Under the pieces are notes generated by a model. That model saw nothing but the letters and a program-made list of their open reading frames with translations. It searched no databases and was not told the DNA's origin. A stretch of 64,000 nucleotides of DNA. It comes from Catellatospora citrea (GTDB lineage Bacteria > Actinomycetota > Actinomycetes > Mycobacteriales > Micromonosporaceae). The DNA lies in assembly GCF_003610235.1 (NCBI RefSeq), contig NZ_RAPR01000001.1, positions 5,766,001 to 5,830,000 of the forward strand, in the 5' to 3' direction. Below, piece by piece: positions 57,210 to 64,000 of the stretch. A program made the translations under genes and the position numbers. Numbering within the stretch: position 1 is the first letter of the stretch; each line of letters opens with the position of its first letter.

Positions 57210-59351
57210 ATGGCACCAGTCCGGCGTAACCGGCCCCACTGGACGCTGCGCCTGCTCGCCGGCCTGGCAGCGCTGTCCGGGATCGTGGCGATCGTCGCGG
57301 GCGTGCCCGTGCTGCTGGTGGAGTTCGCGGGCAACCCGCTGCCCCGGCACGTGCCCTCGCTCGACGAGATAACCACCCTGCTGACCTCCGCCGACAACGG
57401 CGACCTGTTCCTGCGGGTGCTCACGCTGGCCGGCTGGGTCGCCTGGGCCACCTTCACGCTCAGCATCCTGGTGGAACTCGGGGCGCGGATCACCGGCCGC
57501 CGCGCGACCCGGCTGCCCGGCCTCGGCCTGCAGCAGCGGGTCGCGGCAGTGCTGGTGGGTGCGCTCATCGCGGTGTTCGCCGGCGCGAGCGTGGCGACCG
57601 CGGCGCTGCCCACGCTGCCCGTGCCCAGTGCCGCCCGGGCGACGGTCACCGTCGCCGCGCCGTACGCCGGGACGCCCATGGCCGCGCAGGCGCTGCCCCG
57701 TGCCGCGCCCGCCCTGGCGTACGCCGCTCCGGCCCCGGCCCAGGCCGCACCGGTCGCCGCCGCCGCACCCGCGGCCGCGCCGATGGTGCAGCACCAGGCC
57801 CCGCCGCCCCGCCAGCGCGTCGAGCGCCCCGTGTACGTCGTCAAGAAGGGCGACTACCTCGGCTGCATCGCGCAGCGCTTCACCGGCGACTTCGACCGCT
57901 ACCAGCAGCTCGCGGCGCTGAACCCGCAGCTGATCCGCAACCCGAACCACATCGAGCCGGGCTGGCGCATCGTGCTGCCCGCCGACGCGCACGACCGCGG
58001 CGCGATCCGCCACGCGACCGGCCGCGTGCTGCTGCCCGCCGTCGAGACGCCCGCCCCGCAGCAGCCCGCCACCCCGCCACCGCCCGCCACCCCGGCACCG
58101 GTCGCGCCGTCCACCCCGGCGAGCCCGCCCCCGGCGTCACCCGCGCCGTCGACCGCCGCGACACCCGCGGCGACACCGTCGCCCGCAGCCCCGGCCACGT
58201 CCGCGGTGCCCGCCCCGGCCACCCGGCCGAACATCACCCCGCTGGACGAGACCGACCCCGGCACCGGCCGGACCAGGGTGCTCGCCGCCGGCGCCGGGCT
58301 GGCGCTGGCCGGCGTGCTCGCCGGGCACGTCGTGGTGCGCCGCCGGATCCGCCGCCTGCACCGGATGCGCGTCGGCCGGCGCCGCGGCGTCGGCGGCGTG
58401 CGCAGCCCGCTGGGCTACCGGTCGCGGGAGATGCCGCCCCGGCACCTCGCCGCCGAGCGCCTCGACGCCGGCCTGCGCCAGCTCACCGCCGGGTTGCGCG
58501 GCCGCGCGCAGTGGGAGATGCCGGACATCGCAGCGGCCTGGGAACACGGCGGCGACCTCGCGATCATCCTCGCCGCCCCGTGCGCGGACGCGCCGGAACC
58601 GTTCGACGTGCAGTGGCCCAACACCTGGTCGCTGTCCGCGTCGTCCTGGCTGCCCGACCGCGTCGACACGCCGTCACTGCTGCCCGGCCTGCTGAAGATC
58701 GGCACCTGGCCGCAGGGCGGCGAGCTGTTCGTCGACGGCGAGCGCACCGGCCTGCTGACGCTGCTCGGCGACCCGCAGCGCTGCGACGACCTGCTGCGCT
58801 ACCTGGTCGCCGAGGCCGCCACGGCGACCTGGGCCGACGGCGCCGCGGTCACCGTCGCGGGACTGAGCAGCGCCGACATGCGTGCGCTCGGCGCGCTCAG
58901 CGACCGGGTGCGCACCAGCTCGTCGGTCAGCGACGCCATCGCCCGCATCGGCCGCCGGGCCGCGGCCAACGCCGCCGTGCTGCACGACTCGCAGACCGCG
59001 GACATGCCCACCGCCCGCATCAACAACGTCACCGGCGACGCCTGGGGCATCCAGCTGCTGTTCGTTGCCGACCCGTGGGGCGAGCACACCGAGCAGCTCC
59101 GCGACCTGGACGCGCTGCTGGCCGACCTGGGCCGGGTCGGCGTCGCCGTGATCGCCACCCACCCCACCGGCACCCGCTGGTCGGCGAGCATCTCCTCCGA
59201 CGGCGGCGTGCACATGTCCTGGCTCGCCGTCACCGACATCACCGCCTGCGAGCTGACCAGCGCCCGGCTGGCCGCACACGTGGCCGGGCTGGCCCAGGTG
59301 GCCCGCGTGCCGGTGCAGGCGACGAGCGGGCCGCGCCACCGGCTGCGCTGA
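57210..59351 (+). CDS. LysM-domain multi-pass membrane protein of the Tad operon
   Basis: 713 residues. Three membrane helices (about 16-38, 68-90, 110-132), an Ala/Pro linker, a LysM domain at about 208-257 (PVYVVKKGDYLGCIAQRFTG ... EPGWRIVLPA), a second Ala/Pro/Thr linker, a fourth helix (about 353-372) and a 330-residue C-terminal domain that resembles the middle part of the AfsR-like BTAD/LysM proteins found at this position in Streptomyces Tad loci, here without the BTAD domain. It may tether the pilus machine to peptidoglycan. Confidence 0.8.
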   Translation: MAPVRRNRPHWTLRLLAGLAALSGIVAIVAGVPVLLVEFAGNPLPRHVPSLDEITTLLTSADNGDLFLRVLTLAGWVAWATFTLSILVELGARITGRRATRLPGLGLQQRVAAVLVGALIAVFAGASVATAALPTLPVPSAARATVTVAAPYAGTPMAAQALPRAAPALAYAAPAPAQAAPVAAAAPAAAPMVQHQAPPPRQRVERPVYVVKKGDYLGCIAQRFTGDFDRYQQLAALNPQLIRNPNHIEPGWRIVLPADAHDRGAIRHATGRVLLPAVETPAPQQPATPPPPATPAPVAPSTPASPPPASPAPSTAATPAATPSPAAPATSAVPAPATRPNITPLDETDPGTGRTRVLAAGAGLALAGVLAGHVVVRRRIRRLHRMRVGRRRGVGGVRSPLGYRSREMPPRHLAAERLDAGLRQLTAGLRGRAQWEMPDIAAAWEHGGDLAIILAAPCADAPEPFDVQWPNTWSLSASSWLPDRVDTPSLLPGLLKIGTWPQGGELFVDGERTGLLTLLGDPQRCDDLLRYLVAEAATATWADGAAVTVAGLSSADMRALGALSDRVRTSSSVSDAIARIGRRAAANAAVLHDSQTADMPTARINNVTGDAWGIQLLFVADPWGEHTEQLRDLDALLADLGRVGVAVIATHPTGTRWSASISSDGGVHMSWLAVTDITACELTSARLAAHVAGLAQVARVPVQATSGPRHRLR

Positions 59352-59393
59352 CACCGTGGCGGCCGGCCCGCGGCGGTCGCTACGGTGTCGGCC

Positions 59394-60335
59394 ATGCCGA
59401 AGATTCTGGTCGAACGCGCCATGGAACTCATGTGCGCCAACTATGTGTTCCCCGAGCGCGCCGTCCCGGCCGCGGCCGACGTGCGCCGCCGCCTGACCGA
59501 GGGGGAGTACGACGGCATGGACGAGGCGGCGCTCGCCGACGCCCTCACCCTGACGCTGGCCGAGCACTGCGCCGACAAGCATCTGCGCGTACGCACCCGC
59601 GACGCCCGCCTGCACGCCACCGTCGACCCCGCCGAGGCCGACGCGGTGTACCGGGAGCACCTGCGGGTCACCAACCACGGCATCGCCCGGGTGGAACGCC
59701 TCGACGGCAACGTCGGCTGCCTCGACCTGCGCGGCGTCACCGCGGCGGGCCTGGGCGGCCGGGCGATCGCCGCAGCGATGGAGCTGGTCTCGCAGACCGA
59801 GGCGCTGATCATCGACCTGCGCCGCAACCGGGGCGGCTCACCGGACGGCGCGATCTTCTGGACCAGCTACTTCTTCCCCGACGGCGAGACCCACCTCAAC
59901 AGCATCGAGTCCGGCGCGGGCAGCTCGCTCCGCCAGTACTGGAGCATCGCCTACCTGCCCGGCGAGCGTTACCTCGACCGTCCGGTGTACGTGCTGACCA
60001 GCGGGTTCACTTTCTCCGCCGGTGAGGAGCTCTCGTACAACCTGCAGACGCAGGGCCGGGCCACCCTGATCGGCGAGACCACCCGCGGCGGCGCGCACCC
60101 CACCGACCGCTTCCCGATCACCCCCACCCTGGAGATCACCGTCCCGGTCGCCCGCTCCATCAACCCGGTGACCGGCACCAACTGGGAGGGCACCGGTGTC
60201 GTGCCGGACATCGCCGTCCCGTCGGAGCAGGCGCACACGGTGGCCTACCGGCTGGCCCTGGAGCACGTGCTGACCGGCTCGGCATCCCCGGTGGTGCGCG
60301 ACGAGGCCCGCGAGGCCATGGCCGGGCTGAGCTGA
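59394..60335 (+). CDS. S41-family serine protease (CtpA/IRBP-like)
   Basis: 313 residues, no signal peptide and no PDZ domain. GCLDLRGVTAAGLGGRAIAA and LIIDLRRNRGGSPDGAIFWT precede the nucleophile Ser208 in SGFTFSAGEELSYNLQTQGR, followed by GETTRGGAHPT. This is the short IRBP-like branch of S41 peptidases found as single-domain proteins in bacteria. ATG 59394 chosen from TACGGT ending 7 nt upstream; a GTG at 59385 is possible. Substrate unknown. Confidence 0.9.
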   Translation: MPKILVERAMELMCANYVFPERAVPAAADVRRRLTEGEYDGMDEAALADALTLTLAEHCADKHLRVRTRDARLHATVDPAEADAVYREHLRVTNHGIARVERLDGNVGCLDLRGVTAAGLGGRAIAAAMELVSQTEALIIDLRRNRGGSPDGAIFWTSYFFPDGETHLNSIESGAGSSLRQYWSIAYLPGERYLDRPVYVLTSGFTFSAGEELSYNLQTQGRATLIGETTRGGAHPTDRFPITPTLEITVPVARSINPVTGTNWEGTGVVPDIAVPSEQAHTVAYRLALEHVLTGSASPVVRDEAREAMAGLS

Positions 60336-60337
60336 CC

Positions 60338-60667
60338 ATGAAGCTCTGGGAACTGGTCTCGGTCTGCCGCTCGGAACCACACCTCGTCGACCGTCTCGGT
60401 GACCGCGCGGAGTGGGCCGTCCACCTGGACCGGGCTCGACGGGCGGGCGAGCTGACGCGCGACCAGCTCGATCAGGAGCTTCCGGACGAGGCATGTGCGC
60501 ATGTGCTGGAAGCCAGCAGCCTCGTCCTGTGGCTCGGCGGCGGATACGTCCGGCTCAGTGACCCGGGATCCGGAGGGGTCTCGCTGTCGGCGGCGGAGGT
60601 GTTCCGCCGGTACGGCGGCAGGTTCCTCGAAGACGTCTGCGAATACGGGTTGGTGCGGATCCCGTAG
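60338..60667 (+). CDS. Hypothetical protein
   Basis: 109 residues beginning MKLWELVSVCRSEPHLVDRL and ending VCEYGLVRIP. Alpha/beta mix without membrane segment; QLDQELPDEACAHVLEASSL in the middle. Two nt after the S41 stop, so co-transcribed. No family recognised; it may be a small immunity- or stress-type protein, but nothing in the sequence proves this. Confidence 0.6.
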   Translation: MKLWELVSVCRSEPHLVDRLGDRAEWAVHLDRARRAGELTRDQLDQELPDEACAHVLEASSLVLWLGGGYVRLSDPGSGGVSLSAAEVFRRYGGRFLEDVCEYGLVRIP

Positions 60668-60727
60668 CGGAATGGACCGCGTCGGCTGCCGCCGCGTAGC
60701 CTGGCCCAGGTCGGGGGAGGGTTGCCT

Positions 60728-61489
60728 GTGCGGGCAGATGTGATCACCACTTTGCGGGCGGCGGGCTGCGTATTCGCCGAGGACGAGGCCGATCTGCTGA
60801 TCTCGGCAGCGGCCGGTCCGGACGAGTTGGACGAGATGGTCGCGCGGCGGGTCGCCGGGTTGCCGCTGGAGCACATCGTCGGGTTCGCCGAGTTCTGCGG
60901 GCGGCGCATCGCCGTCGACCCGGGGGTGTTCGTGCCCCGTTGGCGCACCGAACTGCTGGTCGAGGAGGCCGCGCGGCTGCTGTGGCCGGGGGCCGTCGTG
61001 CTGGACATGTGCTGCGGGTCGGGTGCGGCCGCGACCGTGCTGGCCGGGTACGGCGACTACGAGGTGCACGCCGCCGACATCGAGCCCGCCGCTGTGGCCT
61101 GCGCACGGCGCAACCTGGAACCGCTCGGCGGCCACGTCTACGAGGGCGACCTCTACGAGCCCCTGCCCGAATCCCTGCGTGGCCGGGTCGACGTGCTCGT
61201 GGTGAACGTGCCGTACGTGCCGACCGACGCGATCGCGCTGATGCCGCCGGAGGCACGGCTATACGAGCCCGCGGTCGCCCTGGACGGCGGCCCCGACGGC
61301 CTGGACATCGCCCGCCGGGTCCTGTCCGGCGCGGCGGACTGGCTCGCCCCGCAGGGGCACCTGCTGCTGGAGACCAGCGACGAGCAGGCCGACACGGCCT
61401 GCGCCGAGTTCACCGCCGTGGGCCTGACCCCGCGGCTGGCCCACTGCGACGAACGCGGCGCGGTCGTGGTGGTCGGGCAGAAAGCCTGA
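60728..61489 (+). CDS. PrmC/HemK-like N5-glutamine methyltransferase
   Basis: 253 residues. VARRVAGLPLEHIVGFAEFC and GVFVPRWRTELLVEEAARLL are the PrmC N-terminal signature; VLDMCCGSGAAATVL is the SAM loop and VVNVPYVPTDAIALMP the catalytic motif, with NVPY where PrmC has NPPY. Such variants form a separate group of putative protein glutamine methyltransferases of unknown substrate. GGGGGAGGG lies 6 nt before the GTG at 60728. A -10-like TAGCCT is at 60697-60702. Confidence 0.85.
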   Translation: MRADVITTLRAAGCVFAEDEADLLISAAAGPDELDEMVARRVAGLPLEHIVGFAEFCGRRIAVDPGVFVPRWRTELLVEEAARLLWPGAVVLDMCCGSGAAATVLAGYGDYEVHAADIEPAAVACARRNLEPLGGHVYEGDLYEPLPESLRGRVDVLVVNVPYVPTDAIALMPPEARLYEPAVALDGGPDGLDIARRVLSGAADWLAPQGHLLLETSDEQADTACAEFTAVGLTPRLAHCDERGAVVVVGQKA

Positions 61490-61628
61490 ACGACGGGTCG
61501 CTCGCTCGGCGAAGGACACTTCTGCGGCCCGTGCTCGTGTGAAGCCGAGATAGGGAAGCAGCCGACCTGTCGACGGCGCTCAACACCGGATTCCGCCGTG
61601 CCTTGCGCGGTGCGGGTATCGTTGCCGC

Positions 61629-61931
61629 GTGCCGATCGCCGCTGCCTCCAACTGGGCGCTGACCCTGTGGGTGGCCGTGCTGTGCACCGGCGCGGCGGTG
61701 GATCAGCCGAGCCTCGGCGGCATGCTCGCCGGTGCGGCGGCCCTGCTGCTCGTCACCGCCCTGGCCGTGGCCGCGGTGCACGGTTTCGGCCGTGGCCCGT
61801 CCGGCCGGGCCGCCCTAGACCTCGCGCTGCGCGAGCTGTCCCGGCGCACCGGCGTGCTGCGTCAGCGTGACCCCGACGCGGCGGGCCGCCCCCGCCCCCG
61901 AGCACCCGGATTCACCCCTCTGCCCTGCTGA
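61629..61931 (+). CDS. DUF6412-like small membrane protein
   Basis: 100 residues from a GTG with TATCGT ending 6 nt upstream. Two hydrophobic helices (about 5-22 and 30-50), then a basic C-terminal region (RELSRRTGVLRQRDPDAAGR). I place it in DUF6412, usually next to a YidC homologue as here. Probable partner of the following insertase. Confidence 0.65.
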   Translation: MPIAAASNWALTLWVAVLCTGAAVDQPSLGGMLAGAAALLLVTALAVAAVHGFGRGPSGRAALDLALRELSRRTGVLRQRDPDAAGRPRPRAPGFTPLPC

Positions 61932-62027
61932 CCCGGCATTCCCGAGTCACGGGCACCACGGTCCTCATCCACGCCCGCCGGCCCATGCCCGGCTGGGCGA
62001 CCGTACCCGCAGAGGGGTTCTTCTTCC

Positions 62028-62765
62028 ATGTTCGACGCACTGTTCCATGCTGCCCACACCGCCGTCATCCACCTGTCCACCGTGCTCGCGCCCGTCGGCG
62101 GCGCGGCCGCGGCCGTCGTCGCGGTCACGATGGGAGTCCGCCTGCTGGTGCACCCGCTGACCCGCGCCGCCGTACGCGGGGAGCGGGCGCGTGCCGTGCT
62201 CGCGCCGCAGCTGGCCGCGCTGCGCAAGAAGCACGGCAAGGACACCGCCGCCCTCGCCCAGGCCATGACGGACCTGCATCGCGAGGCGGGTGTGTCGCCG
62301 CTGGCCGGGTTCGCGCCGATGCTGCTCCAGGCGCCGGTCTTCATCGTGCTCTACCAGCTGTTCGCCAGCGCCACCGTGGCCGGTCAGGCCAACGTGCTGC
62401 TCGACAGCACGCTGTTCGGGGTGCCGCTGAGCGCGCACCTGCTCGCCCCGGCGGCCGCGTGGCTGCCGCATCTGGCCGTGTTCGGCGGTGTGGTGGCGGT
62501 GCTGACGGCACTGGCGTGGGTATCGTCACAGCGGGCCGTGCGGCTGGCGGCGCTGCAGGAGACGCCGGCGACGGGTCTGCTGGCGGCGCTGCCGCGGGTG
62601 CTGCCGTACGCCATCTTGGTCAGTGCCGTGGTGTTGCCGCTGGCAGCGGTGCTGTACCTGGCGACCTCGACCGCGTGGACGGTGGCCGAGAACGCGCTGC
62701 TGCGGCGCGGCTATCCGGCCCGTGCCGCGAGCGGGCTGCCGGCCTCGGGCGGTGCGGTGGCGTGA
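62028..62765 (+). CDS. YidC/Oxa1-family membrane insertase
   Basis: 245 residues, shorter than the main YidC. AVTMGVRLLVHPLTRAAVRG is the first conserved helix with the groove Arg, KKHGKDTAALAQAMTDLHRE the cytoplasmic coiled region, and GFAPMLLQAPVFIVLYQLFA the next helix. It inserts membrane proteins, perhaps as a second, regulated copy. Downstream of the DUF6412 gene in the same direction with 96 bp between. Confidence 0.92.
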   Translation: MFDALFHAAHTAVIHLSTVLAPVGGAAAAVVAVTMGVRLLVHPLTRAAVRGERARAVLAPQLAALRKKHGKDTAALAQAMTDLHREAGVSPLAGFAPMLLQAPVFIVLYQLFASATVAGQANVLLDSTLFGVPLSAHLLAPAAAWLPHLAVFGGVVAVLTALAWVSSQRAVRLAALQETPATGLLAALPRVLPYAILVSAVVLPLAAVLYLATSTAWTVAENALLRRGYPARAASGLPASGGAVA

Positions 62766-62818
62766 CTTCGGTCGGACAGCCGATCGCGATCATCGTGGGG
62801 CGTGGGTAGCGTCCTGGC

Positions 62819-63673
62819 GTGACCAAGCATCGGCTCAACGAGGACGACGCGACCACGATCATGCCCAGGCTGAGCCTGCCGGCGACCGTCGAGGAGCTCG
62901 CGGCGCAGGAGCGGGAGCCCGAGGCGAGGCGGTCCCGGCGGCCGGTCGTGATCGTCGCCGCGGTCACGACCGTGCTCACCACCGCGGCGACGGGCTGGGC
63001 GCTGGCCCAACCCGCGGACCAGCCGGTGTCGCCGCCGGTCGCGCTGGCCACCGCGGGATCACGCGGGTTCGTCGACGGTTTCGGCGAGGTCAGCGCGTCG
63101 GTGGAGGCGCCATCGCGGTCGTGGCCGCGAAATCCTTCGGCACGGCCGTCGGTGCAGCCGTCGTCGCAGCCGTCGGCGGCCGCGTCGCCGTCGGTCGCGC
63201 CCGCGTCGCCGGGCCAGCCGCTGGCCGTTTCGGAGCTGGTGGCCGGCAGCCTGCGGTCGCTGCGGGCGGCCGACCGGCCCGACCGGTTCGTGCGGCAGAG
63301 CGGCGGCCTCGCGTCGCTGGTCAGCGTCACGCAGGCCAGCACCGGCCAGGTGCGGCAGGCGGCCACGTTCACGGTGGCGAAGGGGCTGGCCGACGCGAAC
63401 TGCTTCTCGTTCGTGGGCGTCGACGGCGGCTACCTGCGCCATTACGACTGGCGCATCCGCCACGACAAGAACGACGGGTCCGCGCTGTTCCGGGCCGACG
63501 CGACGTTCTGCGTCCGGCCGGGTTCCCAGCCCGACACGGTCTACCTGGAGTCGCACAACTACCGCGGCTACTTCATCCATCTGCGCGGTGACGAGCTGTG
63601 GATCGACCGGTGGCGCGACCGGGACAGCTTCAAGCGCGAGAGCGCCTTCACCGTCACCACTCCCTGGGGCTGA
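62819..63673 (+). CDS. Membrane-anchored AbfB-domain protein
   Basis: 284 residues from a GTG with TAGCGT ending 6 nt upstream. A short cytoplasmic segment, one helix at about 43-62, a Ser/Pro/Arg linker (RPSVQPSSQPSAAASPSVAP) and a C-terminal AbfB (CBM42-like) beta-trefoil with SLRAADRPDRFVRQSGGLAS, GGYLRHYDWRIRHDKNDGSA and SHNYRGYFIHLRGDELWI. It would display an arabinofuranose-binding domain on the cell surface. No hydrolase is attached. Confidence 0.85.
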   Translation: MTKHRLNEDDATTIMPRLSLPATVEELAAQEREPEARRSRRPVVIVAAVTTVLTTAATGWALAQPADQPVSPPVALATAGSRGFVDGFGEVSASVEAPSRSWPRNPSARPSVQPSSQPSAAASPSVAPASPGQPLAVSELVAGSLRSLRAADRPDRFVRQSGGLASLVSVTQASTGQVRQAATFTVAKGLADANCFSFVGVDGGYLRHYDWRIRHDKNDGSALFRADATFCVRPGSQPDTVYLESHNYRGYFIHLRGDELWIDRWRDRDSFKRESAFTVTTPWG

Positions 63674-63955
63674 CCTGCAATTTGCATGTTCCGCGGCCAT
63701 CCGTAGGTAGGCACGGTTACTTGCGTATGGCTACGTAGCGCTCTACGGATTGTCGCCACAGGGCCGCTCGGCGATCGTTGAGGGCATGGGTGGACCACCT
63801 GGGAACCGCCGAGCGACTCCCCAGCGGCACGTGACATCGTCTCCGTGTCGCTGGGTGGATTCGCACCCCCGTCGGGGGTTCCCGAACGGTTTGGGGTAAC
63901 GGCCGGTCACCGCCGGTCGGAACCAGTGCGCTCGCTGAGCGGTGTGGCAGGGAGA
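63674..63955 (+). ncRNA. Structured 5' leader, possible riboswitch
   Basis: No gene in the last 327 bp until a possible start at 63956. Four stems lie in order: GCTCGGCG (63766) with CGCCGAGC (63814); CCCAGCGGCAC (63820) with GTGTCGCTGGG (63855), one G-U pair; ACCCCC (63865) with GGGGGT (63879), 3-nt loop; and GGCCGGT with GCCGGTC (63901-63918). Conserved-looking single-stranded blocks such as GGGAACC, GGTGGATTCG and TTCCCGAACGG lie between. The density of stems is typical of a riboswitch or ncRNA; I cannot assign a class. Confidence 0.5.
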
Positions 63956-64000
63956 TGCGTCGTCATCCAGAGCTGACGGCGTACGACCCTGAGGTGGGGG
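63956..64000 (+). CDS. Possible start of a gene cut by the window edge
   Basis: ATG at 63956 opens MRRHPELTAYDPEVG to the edge. GGCAGGGAG directly precedes it, closer than normal for a ribosome site, so the true start may be further right. It lies just after the structured leader, as expected for the gene it controls. Confidence 0.25.

Noticed and set aside
63720..63955. c-di-AMP (ydaO/yuaA) riboswitch
   Set aside because: Some blocks resemble the class, but the order differs and the conserved CAGCTAACC end is missing. Kept as an unassigned structured RNA.

Overview
This window is very GC-rich DNA (I judge above 70% G+C by eye) with GTG/ATG starts, extreme third-position GC bias, NarL-type two-component systems, an ergothioneine cluster, a DUF6232 protein, a LAL-type LuxR regulator and a Tad pilus locus. 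I infer a filamentous actinomycete, most likely Micromonosporaceae. The family call rests on overall style and on the abundant palindromic intergenic elements, not on a marker gene.

Layout. 1-9.2 kb: small housekeeping and stress genes (AraC fragment, ArsR-VOC pair, three GNAT acetyltransferases, macrodomain hydrolase beside a DUF5522 protein, CBS-BON protein, aldo/keto reductase) and a GH51 arabinofuranosidase. 9.25-10.5 kb: an intact IS30-family insertion sequence between the GH51 gene and an LPXTG surface protein. 11.3-14.8 kb: a NicO nickel/cobalt exporter and a secreted GH18 chitinase with three near-identical FnIII repeats. 15.3-19.6 kb: ergothioneine operon egtA-egtB-egtC-egtD without egtE. 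19.6-25 kb: a two-component system, then a MarR regulator followed by a rifampin-phosphotransferase-like enzyme. 26-31.6 kb: FIST sensor + GAF-GAF-GGDEF-EAL operon and an AspT/YidE-type transporter. 32-44 kb: VWA lipid-anchored or membrane protein, ADP-ribosylglycohydrolase, polytopic membrane protein, alpha/beta hydrolase, SUOX-type molybdoenzyme, MMPL transporter and a second two-component system. 44-49 kb: LAL regulator and a cytochrome P450, convergent. 49.3-59.4 kb: a compact Tad/Flp pilus operon (lipoprotein, secreted poly-Gly protein, CpaB, CpaE-like, TadA, TadB, TadC, Flp-like pilin, TadE-like proteins, LysM membrane protein). 59.4-64 kb: S41 protease, PrmC-like methyltransferase, DUF6412-YidC pair, AbfB-domain protein, and a highly structured leader RNA region running off the right edge.

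The most unusual signals lie between genes. Two tandem 71-nt units between the MarR and rph-like genes each form a 24-codon ORF that overlaps the next start by ATGA, giving a three-step translational coupling chain; a related unit sits in frame at the start of egtB. At least three families of palindromic repeats (three, three and two copies) occupy gene ends, mostly convergent ones. About a dozen genes have a -10-like hexamer ending 6-7 nt before the start codon, which points to leaderless transcription and helps to choose several starts.
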